Below the pieces are notes generated by a model. The model did no database searches. It saw only the letters and a list, made by a program, of their open reading frames with translations, and was not told where the DNA came from. Positions 11,761 to 23,686 of a DNA stretch of 64,000 nucleotides are shown piece after piece (the first letter of the stretch is position 1; each line of letters opens with the position of its first letter). Origin of the DNA: Diatrype stigma. Taxonomy: Eukaryota; Ascomycota; Sordariomycetes; Xylariales; Diatrypaceae. The position numbers and the translations under genes were made by a program. The stretch is from contig JAKJXP020000002.1 of the NCBI GenBank assembly GCA_022225965.2, positions 248,001 through 312,000 of the forward strand, read 5' to 3'.

Positions 11761-13452
11761 AGTAGGTACTACTAATAAGCTTCTCCATGGATTTCAAGCT
11801 TATTTTGCCAACGACAAGGGCCCCCAGCAGGGATGGAGGGCACAAGCTGCAAGGTTTAAGTTGCCAAGTCCCACACCTGCATCCGCCGCCAAGGAATCGA
11901 GTATCTAGTACCGCGCACAGTTCCCAGCCTGCTAATCATACTATGTATGTACGGGTCATCAGTACTGGACCTTCCAATGTAGTTACCGTACAATACATAC
12001 ATATGTATGTATGTACAATACACACACTGGAAGTTCACGCCGCCCTCACGTCGCCCGTCCAGGACGATCAGAAACTTTAAGGTCTACCTAAAGCTGAGGT
12101 GCCTACCCGGACAAGATATCCAAGTACTAGGTACCACATGTGGCATTTTGTACGGACGCTTGCTGGAAATGCTGGAAATGCATTCATGTTCTCATAATTT
12201 GCTCGGGTACGAAGCTGCCAACTCCCACTAGTTCGTTACGAAGGTTCAACACGTTTTGTGGCGTATTTCTTATATCAACCTACGTGCTATCGTCAGACAC
12301 ACGCCCAGACGTCCAGACACCCAGGCACCTAGTGGTAGGGAGGTACAATACACACATGCGCAGATGCCATGACCGACAGTGTCTTATTCCCATTAGCTAC
12401 ATGTAGTATGACTTGGGACGATTATCAGCTTCTTGCCTTCCCGGTGCATGCCTAGATGCCTATACGACAAGGGGCTGACAAAGTATATTTCCTCGTGTCT
12501 GGGCGTCTCAGGTTTAACAAGGTACATACATACTGACATAGTAGTGCTAGGACAAGGCCATTGATATTGATTCGAATCTTTATGTACGTTGCTGGAATAT
12601 CCCTTCCAACCTTAAATAGGCCCTGCGCACGTGCACCTGGGCTTCTTAGCAGATACGTACAGTAAATAACCAGCCTGTTATAGGTACCGTTTCACGAGGG
12701 CTATATCGGCCTGCATATATGCCATGGTTAGAGCGGACATAGTTGTAATTTTCATATAGTTTTCATATCTTCGATATCTCTATGCACCTACCTACTTAAG
12801 TCTTCATTCAACTAGACCGGGAACTTTGTAAATGGAGAATTGAGTTTCTATAGTCGATCTATCTTTCTATCTTCAGATGACACGTGAAGATCTGCGTTAC
12901 AACTACTTACCTAAGCAGGCCTTACAGATGCGAAAAGGTTGAAGTTGGTTGGTTCAACGGCCAGGAAATGGTTCGCCAAGGAAGATAACAGAAGTATAAC
13001 CCCAATTGAGCCATGAAATGCAATGTTTGTAGGTATCATATATCATACCTTGGCCGGTAACGTTACCTATGCACGGGCGGTGATGCACTTACCTCGTGTG
13101 TCCCTGATTGCCTATAACCTGAGCTAGGAGCGATTCGAGCAAGTCACGATCATATGGCGTATAGCTACTATGTAGCAAAGTGCTTTGCTTGCTTTGATCC
13201 CGCTCGCTCTCGGCTTGTCCTGTCCCCCAACACGGCCCTTCTGATGTGTCATGCATGATTATTTGGCGATCTTGGCTTTATCTGCCAACATGCAGCAGAA
13301 CCCACATCGATGGGGGGATGTTAATAGCAAGAAAGGGAAGTTCCCGTATAAAGCGGCCTCTTGATGACGACAAGCCCTAGCCGCCTGGCACATACATATT
13401 TTATTTGGTTTCGGAAGGCTTCGAGCATCGTGTCGAGGAAGAAACCTGCTGG

Positions 13453-13478
13453 TTTTTTTTTTTTTTTTCCTTTTTTTT
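13453..13478. repeat. poly-T tract
   Basis: Sixteen T at 13453-13468, CC, then eight T at 13471-13478. No associated gene or retroposed sequence is recognisable next to it. Confidence 0.75.
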
Positions 13479-14554
13479 CCTCCTTCTTTTCATGTGCAGT
13501 TATAGAATTTTGCCGCCTCTTTCACGGAGAATCTTCTCCCCCTTGAAAACATGCTTGGATAGTTACGGACAGGCCACATAATCGGGACACTACGGCAGTT
13601 TTCATTCTTACGTAACGCATCGCGATGCCAAGTCTCGGGATGTCACAGTAGAGAAGCACTACTACGCAGTCTCGAAGCCTCTGCCCATGTCGCGGGTATG
13701 TAGGTTTCCCTGCTAATCTTCACGTAGTAAGGTAAGGCGCATGGATTTGCACGATCGACTGCCAGGCCAGGTTCGTCCGGCCATCTTCCTATGTTGGATG
13801 CATGCAGCAGCTATTCTTAAGCAGACGTTGTTGCGACTTTGGTGGTTTGCAGGTTCGAGTTAGCGACGAGCAAAGCCGGCTTCGTCTTCGGACGAGCCTG
13901 GTATCTAGGTAGTATCTTGTAGCTAGTTAGTTACCCAGCCCTCTTCGAAAAAAAGGGCCAGAGCGCCCCGAGTATAATGCTGTCCCCTCGTAACATCACG
14001 GGCCTCGTACTTATTCAATTTCTTCTTTGGGGTGTTTGTGTCCTCTTGTTGCTCCTTCTGGGACGGGGGCGCGGCCGCATTCGGTTACTCGTTGCCTCTT
14101 TCGTCTCGCTAATGGTGGGCACGACAGTCTCGTGCTGCTGCTGTTGGAACCCTGTACTTGAGCCCTCATGCTTGCCTGAGCATGTAACACTGCTTCGAGT
14201 CACCACCTCGAGTTACATCTGTTACACTGCCGTCTGCTATGCAATCTCGTCACTTTTTCTCTTCTCATCCATCGCAAATGCAGTCTTCTGTGCGATCTGC
14301 CGGTCAAACTCGGACAGCAGTCTTTAGCCTCCTTCATGGCGTACGGGTTGTTCCCATGAGAAATGTACGTAACTCAGAAGACTGGCGGCAATCTTGTTAC
14401 CGCGCCCGAGCTAAGATGAGCGACGCTGTCACCTGTCACAGGCCCGCGGTTTCGAATGGTGTCGGTAGCCGAAAACATCTCAGAATTTAGCGATCTCGGT
14501 CTGTGGGGGTGTGAGATGCGGCGGCAGCTGCTGCTCGAAGACGGGATCTGGCCC

Positions 14555-14636
14555 GGTAGGCAGGCAAGCAGACAGGCGGTCGTAGGCAAGCAGGCAGAGA
14601 TAGGCAAGCAAGCAGGTAGGCAGGCAGGCAGGCGGT
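14555..14636. repeat. GCAG/GGCA tetranucleotide repeat, first locus
   Basis: Imperfect CAGG/CAAG tetramers over about 80 bases. In the minus frame they give a Leu-Pro-Ala-Cys repeat, which makes the long minus frame at 14374-15078 look artefactual. Confidence 0.75.
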
Positions 14637-15469
14637 GGAGAAAACACACTTGCCGGGCAGCAGCAACTCCCCTACGATGAGATGGCGCGTAACGATGATG
14701 GATGCGAGTTGTTTCCCGATACCACCTCCTACTTCTAGTATGCAGATGCGCCATTGTCACCAGCCACCGTAGTATGGCGCGGCACTTGCACTCCGCATCT
14801 GCCAACGCCGTTGCACCCCACAGGAGGCCGGCCGATCTCTGCTCTCGGCGCAGATATTGCTCCAATGCGGCTGTAACCTTAATCTCGAAATGCGCCGAAA
14901 TGGCGCCATATGAACAAGTTAGACGCCGAGCGCCCCAAGGATCAACCGTCCGTCGTCTCTTGCAACGTTGGTCAGAGTGTGCTACCAACAGCAACAGGAG
15001 GGACGGTGGAAGGACGAGATCCCAGACGACGGAGGCAATCAGGTATCGAGTGCCTGCCTTCCCACCCCATCCAACCAAGCCTGTCGTGGCAGGCAGGCAG
15101 TGAGCACCGTATCTTGGACGGAAGTCGTTCGGCTTCCGGCAGATAACTGGGGTACATGCCTATTGGGGAAGTACCGATAGGATTGCAGACTTGGCATCCT
15201 GTCTGATCCTTATTAGAGAGATGATCATCTGGTTCAACCCCTAAGTTTAGCGGTCTGCATACATACATTGTGATCCCTAGCCCGGTTAGGGCTGATGGTA
15301 CAAGTAGGTGATCATACATAATAATAGCAGGTAGTAGGTACGTACGGAGAATGTGACTAGGTACTGGGTAAGTTACCTACAGTAGGTAGTTAGAAACAAG
15401 TTTCGACAAAGAAGTCAAGAAGCGAAGAAACCTTGAAGTGTTAGACTTTGTCTGTGTCCGCACGGTCCC

Positions 15470-15503
15470 GTACGAAGTATGCATCTACGGATATACTTCG
15501 TAC
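15470..15503. repeat. 11-bp inverted repeat with TACTTCGTA arms
   Basis: GTACGAAGTAT at 15470-15480 and ATACTTCGTAC at 15493-15503 are perfect complements around a 12-nt spacer. The arm word recurs at other places in the window. Confidence 0.75.
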
Positions 15504-15905
15504 CTTAGGTAGGTTGTAGGGATGTGCATGAATAGCATACGAGACATACGCACACACGCGGTCTTTACGACTCCTGACTACGAGGGCGTTTCATATCTCT
15601 ACTATGTAATGTGTCTGTAGTTAATGCAGACGTACGTTGCTGTGCGGAGTGTGGAGTTTACTATGTGTCTCTTACGTAGTATTATCACGCATGTGGTAGG
15701 TTAGATAGGTGAGCTCGCAAGGGCTCACAAGGGCTTGCACGGCTCAGCGGTCCATGTACAATGTCCTATTACGGGATATAAGGAGATACATGACCGCGAC
15801 GTGAACGAGATCCATCGTCATCTTATTGGAAAAGCGGAAACCACCCGGAAAAGGAAATATAGCCGCCCTCCCCGCAGGGTAGGGGGGGAATTGCCAGGGT
15901 CGTGA

Positions 15906-15935
15906 GGGTTGCCCAGGGTTGCCCAGGATCGCCCA
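15906..15935. repeat. three tandem decamers
   Basis: GGGTTGCCCA repeats twice exactly (15906-15925), then a third copy with two changes (15926-15935). Confidence 0.75.
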
Positions 15936-18900
15936 GGGAGCCCACCCTTTGGCGTCTTGGCAGCCACGAGGGTTTGGTCCATTCATTTTAAGCATGAATT
16001 TAAGCGTCTGTCTGCCACGACCCTTGGCTGCATCCTAGAGGCTTGGGGCTGGAAGTTCCCATACATCCGCTACGGAATCGCTGCCGATCTATTGGCAGCA
16101 CCAAGACCTGCCAAACCCCTAAGACCGCCTGCAGTTACATAACGGCCTACCAGATGAGGGGAAAGAGAAGAGGCCAGAAAGCTCGAATGGCTGCCAAGAG
16201 CCTCCCTTAGTCAAGTTAATGGTCTTCTGGTCTTGGCTCTACATCAACACCGTGCTCGTGTATTGTACATAGGCAAGTATCATGGATGTATGCGTATCTT
16301 CAGCTGGGACGAACCCGGTGAGCATGTGAGCTATCAGACCTGCATGGGTTTCTTTTTACTTTCTTTTTACATTATTTCTTTACCCCGTGGAGAGGAGAAT
16401 AGGTAGGTATCTACCAGGCCTCCATGGGCTTTACCCCAACATTCTAATGTTCGTTCCGTTTCGGTTCTCGACGTTTTGGAGCCGCAGTGGAGCGCGGTTA
16501 CGATCAGCAACCAACATCAACACAGAGATCCTTCGTTGCCAAGCACGCACGCAACGTCCTTTTGGCACTTCTCACCCTCGCAAATTTTCCTATTTAAAGT
16601 TAACCAGGTGTTGGATGTTGGAGGCCTAACAACTTGATACGGCTTTAACTCGATTTGTATTGTTGTCAGCACTAGCTACGAAATATGCAGTGAGCACTTT
16701 ATATGCCCCTCCTCCCAACAGCGCGGACAGTGTAACGGTGGCCCTATTCCTTTCCGTTACCTACCGTATTTATTACTGCTCGTAGGTATAATGCCATATA
16801 AGCAACCAGGGTCCTTGGTCTCCGCTGACGATGACCTCGCTCCGCTTGGCTTTGCTGCTTGGAACCAAGGGGAGCGTCGCTGGTCTGTCTAGTATTGAGG
16901 GATTGGGATCGTTTCTTTCTTTCCCTTTTCTCCTATTCCTTGCCTTGTTGGCGTGTGTCAGTCAGTCAGCATGTCTCCCCTAAAGGGTATTAAACCCGAA
17001 AAGTGGTATGATAGGCAGGATACCTGGGGTAGGTACCAAGGCATACGGAATCATGACTCCGGTCAGTCATGTCAACAAAAGGGCAGCCACGTGGATGGCG
17101 TCGCCAACGCCGTTCAACTACTGTCCGCCCGGGAATCTCCATCGCCCTGCGCAATCTGGAACAAAACCAGGGACTCGGCCGAAGGAGGGGGGTTTCGTTT
17201 CTGGACACCCATCGCCGAAGGAAGCGGCGGTAGGTAGCGCTAACAACGCCTGCGCATCCTACAGAATGCATACGTACATAACTACATGTTTGATTTCATC
17301 AATCTACCTGACCTATGCGATACCGCGCGAGTTAACCATTCCAGCGGAACCCAATAGCATCGCGTCGCTTACGTGCATTGCTACGACAGCCCACCCACAC
17401 CATCACACCACCCGCTTAGTGTAGCCCTTTCTCGCTTGCTGCTGCTGAGTCTACCTACTACAATACCTATTGTGTGGTAGTAACAGCAGTAGGGCTAGTC
17501 GAGGCGAGCCTGGGCGCCGTTCGAGGTCTAGTTCAGCCTCTTGTTGCGAATGGGTGCTAGTGATGGTCGACTTCCTGAGAACCATGGGGTGTAGCTAAAC
17601 AGCACCGCCTGGCTGGTCCTAACACAGCCGCAAGCTAGCTACCTAAAGTATTGGCAAGGAGAACCGTCGTATCTTTGTCCATGTTGAACCCAACCGATCC
17701 TTCTTCCCTCGCTTCAGCTAGCCAGCTGTCGGATCCGAATTGCTGGTACGGCAAAGTCACGCGTTGTGTGGCCATCGCGGAGAGAAACCCCCACACGGTC
17801 GTTGTGGTCAGATCGTGAAGCACGTCCTGAGAGTACCGTACCACTTCAGACTAGGTAGGTATGTACCGAGTACGCAAGCCAAAGCAAGCGTGCGTCAGCA
17901 CGTGTGGGGGTGGGCTGGAATACCGTCAGAAAGGGCTTTCAGTCGGTATTGAGACTACGCGGTTGATCAGCTCCGCCGCTGGCCGAGTGAAATAATCAAA
18001 GATACATGATGCTAGCCATGCCCGTTAGCGAGGGACTCAAATGGTTTGAGTTGAAGGCCAGGCCAGGCATCGCTGGAGCACACACAAGCCACCAGAGTGC
18101 TCTCGTCACGCTCAGTATGTACCTACTTATAATGGCAATGCAGTCATGTGGCGCATGAAGCAGTGCGCTGTTCCCACTGCCCCAATGCGCAGAAGACAGG
18201 ACGGATTATGAACAGCCGAAAGCACCCTTCCTTCGGAGATGGGATGCCGGCTGAGTAAAGTGCATTACCGATCAGTCTAGTTACCGATTGACTTCTGTTC
18301 GGGAGCATGCGCGATCCTGCCAAGTACTTACATACTTTGTGTAGTTCCCTTCACTCGGGTCCGGCAGGACCCCCTACCCACCCCCCGAAAGTAGGGCTGC
18401 CTGCCAGATAGACCGCTTTGATAGCGTTCGAGGCGAAGATGGGCTTGCCATTTAGGTGACCAATTTGACGAGATATCCCTAGCGTCCTTCTTACTGCATC
18501 CAGGGTCGTCCAGCCCTTTGGGCAGACCTCTTGTCGCTAGCTAGGTTTCTGGAAAGCATAGCAGTAACAACGACGTCCTGTATTACCAACATCCACTTTG
18601 ATCCCCTCAACGCTCTAGATCCCGCCGGTAGCGATGCCGTTGGTATGGGTAGCACGAAGTAAGGGGCTGGGCGAGCACGGGTGTCCACTCCCTTAATGTA
18701 ATTGGAATCTGATGATGGGGAACATGATACGATGTTGCAATGCTTCACTTCACACCTACTGGTATAGGTGTAGATGTAGGTTAGGTGGTGTGTAAGCGGC
18801 GATTGTGTAACCAAACACGAAACTCTCTAGCTGGAGGTATCTTTGGTACGACGTGACCTGAGGTAAACACACGCCTTGCAAACAAACCTTATTCTAGAAC

Positions 18901-19676
18901 CCTCGCCTTTTTATGCCGGCCTTGGAAAAAAGAACCGCGAATGTTGAACGACGGACGGCGCTGGGGGCGCGTAAGATAGACTCATGCTGCACGCATACAC
19001 TCGCGCACGAGGTATCACGGGTAGGGAGCTGCTAGCTACTTACATAGCTATGTTCACGATAAGTCCAACCGAGGCGAGCCTGGGGAGGGCTCCTGACCCG
19101 GGCTGCTATGTATGCAGAGCTATGCAGAGTACCTATCAGGTAGCTGGTGGCTCGAACCTCATCATACAGATAGCTGTCAACAAGAACTCAGGCAGAGACG
19201 GCCGGATCGATGGGCGCTGGCTGTTCTGTCAGTTGCCTGACTCCCTGCCATTCCCATTCAGGAGGTGAGGCGCCCAATGTCCAGTATCCAGGATTATAGT
19301 ATGGTACACATGTAAGCACTGTTTCATCGTCTATCAACAAATACCAACCTATACTACAGGCACCACATCTTTCCCAACCGTAATGGTGTTCTCGGTGTTC
19401 CGATGTGGGGGAGAGAGGATTCGCCCGATCTTGACCGCAACCCTACCCACCAGCCGCATCGATATGAGATCTGGAAATACTTCCTGGCACCCAACCCTGT
19501 GCGCAGTAAGCAGCGTAGCATGCTTGAGTTGTATACTGAACGCCTGTCTATTCATCTGTATGGAAGTGGCATAGACAGGGCAGGACTAGCTATTTCTAGC
19601 TACTGGCGACTGGATACTGCCTATCTAAATGGAGGGCGGTGAACTGGATATAGGAAATAATTCGACGATGCCTGCT

Positions 19677-19678
19677 TG

Positions 19679-19708
<30 letters not shown>
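19677..19708. repeat. TGCC tetranucleotide repeat, second locus
   Basis: Eight uninterrupted TGCC copies; the complement is the same GGCA repeat seen near 14.6 and 23.4 kb. Confidence 0.85.
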
Positions 19709-19709
<1 letters not shown>

Positions 19710-22700
19710 ACTCGCCTGCTGCTGTCACTGGGGCTCCTCGCCCGGCGGTGACTCGTCTCGCAAAAGCCACCGCTACAACACATGCATTGTCTTTGTGGCT
19801 TGCTGAAGACGGACCGAGCTACGAGAGCTGGGGTGGGCTACATACATTGTAGATAGTTGCGATAGTTATGACCTCCACCGGACTCACATGCACACAAGTC
19901 CGGCGGTCTCTAACTTTACGGGGCCGTCCTATCCGCTATCAGGTTTCGGCTGCAGGGGGGCGCTCCTCCAGATCATGTGCCGCTAAGCTTTATGCGCAAC
20001 ACCAGGTTGACTAGCTTGGGTTGGGAAAGAAGATCCTGCTAGACCAACTAACTACATGATATATCGATAGAACTGCTGGGCGAGCGACGTGGTTCTCTCG
20101 ATATTGAAGACATAAACAACAACCACCCCAAAACTCAAACCTCACGACCATCCACTTACCTTACATGTAGTAATACTTGAATGCCCCCTTTACTCTACTT
20201 GCTCCTGGGCTGGTGGCTGATTGTGAAAAGAGTCACTGGAGAGAAGGAGAAGGGCTTCAGAGCAACCAATAAAATGGCAAGCAGTTTGTTTCGTCACGTT
20301 CTTGGTTACTTAGTCCAACTAGTAAATATGTGAGCTGCTTGCTGCCACTGGGCACAGTATGCCGATTCCTAAAGAGGAGATATGGAGTACTTGTACCCAA
20401 ACAAACGCCAAGCCAAGAGGCGATCGGACTCCTGCGATGTGTCTTGTCAAAGTACCGCGCATCTCCTCATTGCATGGGGAGGTGGTGCTTGTTTCGGTGG
20501 GAGGGGGGGTATGGTTTCTTGCGGCGGGAGAGAGGGGGGGAGGGATGGGCAGGGGGTGAGGGAGCTTCTTTTTTTAAACCCTCTTCTCTAGGTATTTACT
20601 CTACTGCTGTATGTGAATAAGGTAATACCGTAGTATACTTCGTACCCAACGTAAGTACCATAGTAGGTACCTCCTCTTAAAGTTTTCTGCCCCCAAATCC
20701 CCGAACCTGCAACACTCAAACAAGCTTAAGGTTAATTCGTAGGAGGAGGGCATGCGCCGAATCAGAGCGCCCCGAGAGCGCCACCGCGCCAGGGATCGGC
20801 CAGCCCAGTGAGAGGGAAGTGGAGGGTCGTCAGCCTTGGCAGGTTGCTTGGCGGTCTTGGCTTTTGCTTAAGAAATGCTTGGCTCAGCTGATCGCCGCCC
20901 TTTTCGCTCCCTGCCAGCCTAGGTACGAGGGCCTTGCCCGCATGGCGACAGAGATGGTTTCTTCAGGATCGGAGGCTAAAGCGGCGCAGATCAGGTCAAT
21001 CACACTCGGCGAGGGGGGGAAGATGGAGACAGGAAAAGGAACTACGGCTCGGGTTTACGGTGCGGGCTCGCAATTCCCGATAGACGGGCGTATGGATGGA
21101 GGAACTACTATCTATAGTTGCCCACTATAACGCCGTTCCATCTGGGACTAACCGATGAGCCGACCGACTGACTGACGGAACCCTCACATCACATCACTTG
21201 CTTTACGTACTACCTGCGGATCCGCGGTCAAATCGCCGAGTTTGCCTGAACGGACTGTTCCGCTTACGGCAGCAGCTCCTGGGACTTAGCAGGGCCTGCC
21301 TACATGTCGATCGGTCCCTCTTCTTGTCTTTCGGCATAGGGAGCCGATCCCCAACGGCCCTGCATGGACCAGAGCAACAAACGTTGCAGAGTGCTACCGC
21401 ATAAACCGTAACGCCCGTACATCCAGTCAGTCAGTCAGATGTGCTGTATAAGCGGGCGACAGGGGGGTGGACCGGAGGAAATGCGCCCGAGTATACCGCC
21501 GTCCGTTGGTTGGATATATGTTGGTATTGAAGACCAAAGCAAGCAAGCAGGCCAAGCCAAGCCGAGCAAGCAAAGGAGAAAGCCAAGGCTCAGCCCCGGG
21601 ATTACTAAGGACCCCTCCGTCTAGCTAATTACGGGGCGTCCTAAATAGATGCCTACATATATTTCGGGCGAGGAAAATAAGGCCAAGAAAGGCCAAGCTT
21701 TTCCGGGGTCTTGCGTGTCTTGCGTATGTCGTGATACTTTCTCCTTCTTCCCTTCCCCTTTCACATTTGCAGTGCGGAGTACCTAGTCTATGAGGAGGAA
21801 CCTGGGGTGAAGCTTGTCTGGATTCAGCCATGCAGCAAGCTAGCGGGCATGATGGCTTTCCATGGTTACCCTCCAACCGGGCCGTGGCTGGGGGCTGGAT
21901 CCGTCGGCCGACACGATAGTTACTACCTCCATAGTAGTGCCCTTGGGGAGAAGCTATGTAACCACCTAACGCAATGACGGAACATTGCACGAGATCACAT
22001 AGTAGCTTGATAAGCCGCGCTTCGTATGCACTCGGCTTGCTCCTGCCGTGGCTCTTGGACTTGCTTGGCTGCCGAAGGCAGTTTATGCGAGCATTAGGCA
22101 GTGATGGTCCCCTTTCTCACCAAGCTTATGTCCTTATGTCCATCTTGCTAATGGACATCGGGTCAAATTTGTCATGCGACCTCGGCTGCTTGCTTCTTTC
22201 CCGATCGCTTACGCCATGGCAACCGACACATCGCCGGCGTCGGCGTCGTCATCGTCGTCGTCGGCATCCGGGCCCGTGATTGGCAAGGTCAAGTGAGAGT
22301 GAACAGGGTGCGCGTTTCATCATATGTGAACATCATAAGCCGGGACAAAGTTATTGTCGTAGATTCACAAAATCAGGGTGCCCGAGGTGCCCGACACCCG
22401 ATCGCCTAATCGTCTAATGAGCAAAGCGCCGAGCGCTGACTTGCTTACCCTTCCACCAGGCCTTCAGTGGCAGATTGTGCTGCTGCCAACGTTTTGTTCG
22501 AGCACACACGTGCGTGTTCTTGGCGGGCGACGCGTGGTGCCAGCCAACAAGACGGACCAAGGAATGCATAGTGTTATGTGCACATGCATACTTTTGCCAC
22601 TTAGTTCGCCTATCACGAAGAGAAGAGCAGCACCGATACGGTAGCTTGCTCTACACTACACGATAATACCATAGCCATGGCTTTCTAGCCTGCTCAGAAG

Positions 22701-23362
22701 TGACCACATAGCGAGCGGCCTACTCAACCCCTTGGCAGGGAATTGGTCGTTATGAAGGCCCCTACCCGGCAAGCTTACACATCTACTTTGAGTGACGGGC
22801 CTTTCACGACCAATTGGCCGTCAGCACTCGCTGGATGGGGGAAGATACATGGTAGAGTCGCATCAGCCGAGTGTGCGCTACTCGCCGCCTACATTGACAT
22901 GACATCTTCACGATGAACAGTATTTTTGGGGGATGTTGTACGGGACGATAATTACAGAGGTAGGCTTGCCAGCATCGTGATGAGTACTTGGGTGGCAAGT
23001 CCTGAAGCAGAGGGTGCCCAGACCAGGCCACTAATCACGGTATGCTTCGCGTAGTGGTTGGCGGGGAGGATCATCCCAGCATCCCATAGGCTATCTGATT
23101 TTGGAGCGCGGGAGTATGAGGGGGGTCGCCGGATTGGCTTCAAGGCTCTAATCGGTAAATAAGCACCCAGTCTGAACATCGTACAGTATCGTACAAGACG
23201 GACTTCGCTAGCGAGTGCAACTGAATATTTTTTGAATGGTCATAACATCCCGTAGTCCGGTTCGCTCAACATGTAGCTTTGCTCTTTAGTCTGTTTTGGA
23301 CGCCAGGTGGAGCTGCCTACCAGGAGCTTACGTCCTAGCTGAACCAAATTAGTTGGCAAATA

Positions 23363-23406
23363 GGCAGGCAGGCAGGCAAGCAAGCAGGCAGGCAGGCAGG
23401 CAGGCA
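23363..23406. repeat. GGCA tetranucleotide repeat, third locus
   Basis: About eleven GGCA/AGCA tetramers in non-coding DNA 280 bases past the 3' end of the asparaginyl-tRNA synthetase gene. Confidence 0.85.
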
Positions 23407-23686
23407 ACATCGATGATGTTTCATACCAGGCCGAATATTCAGGATGGGGCAACGGGAAACTGCCATATTTCAATGTCCCACAACCTATTTGGACGCAGTC
23501 TCTGTCCCGTTAAGGAACTATGTGTATTCGGGTAGTATCCGTCATCATAGTGCGTCTCCGGTAGTGACAAGACTCGTTCGAGACAGGGTTGCAAATGGTG
23601 TTGTGTGACGATCACACAAGACACCCATCACCCCATCCCAGAGAAGCAAGCGTTAACGAGCACAGCATGATGAACCATCACCCTGT

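Larger units (their letters stand above)
11111..23686. other. 12.6-kb gene-free stretch
   Basis: I found no gene with a recognisable domain or coherent exon set here. Candidate frames (for example 13977-14327 with hydrophobic segments, 14374-15078 across a CAGG repeat) lack support. The stretch is dense in simple repeats: GTAGTGC heptamers, TATG/TCTG and CAGG tetramers, a T16 run, decamers and an 11-bp-arm inverted repeat, each listed separately. There is no strong AT bias, so it does not look like a heavily RIP-mutated transposon graveyard. Short TACTTCGTA-like and TAGGTAGG-like words recur throughout. Confidence 0.45.

Noticed and set aside
13977..14327. 116-codon + frame with hydrophobic stretches
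   Set aside because: Hydrophobic runs come from T-rich DNA; Cys run and lack of context make it unlikely to be a gene.
14374..15078. 234-codon minus frame
   Set aside because: It runs through the GGCA repeat (Leu-Pro-Ala-Cys units), is otherwise featureless and has no splice or domain support.
15470..15503. loxP-like recombination site
   Set aside because: Arm orientation is opposite to loxP, spacer length differs, and no recombinase gene is present.
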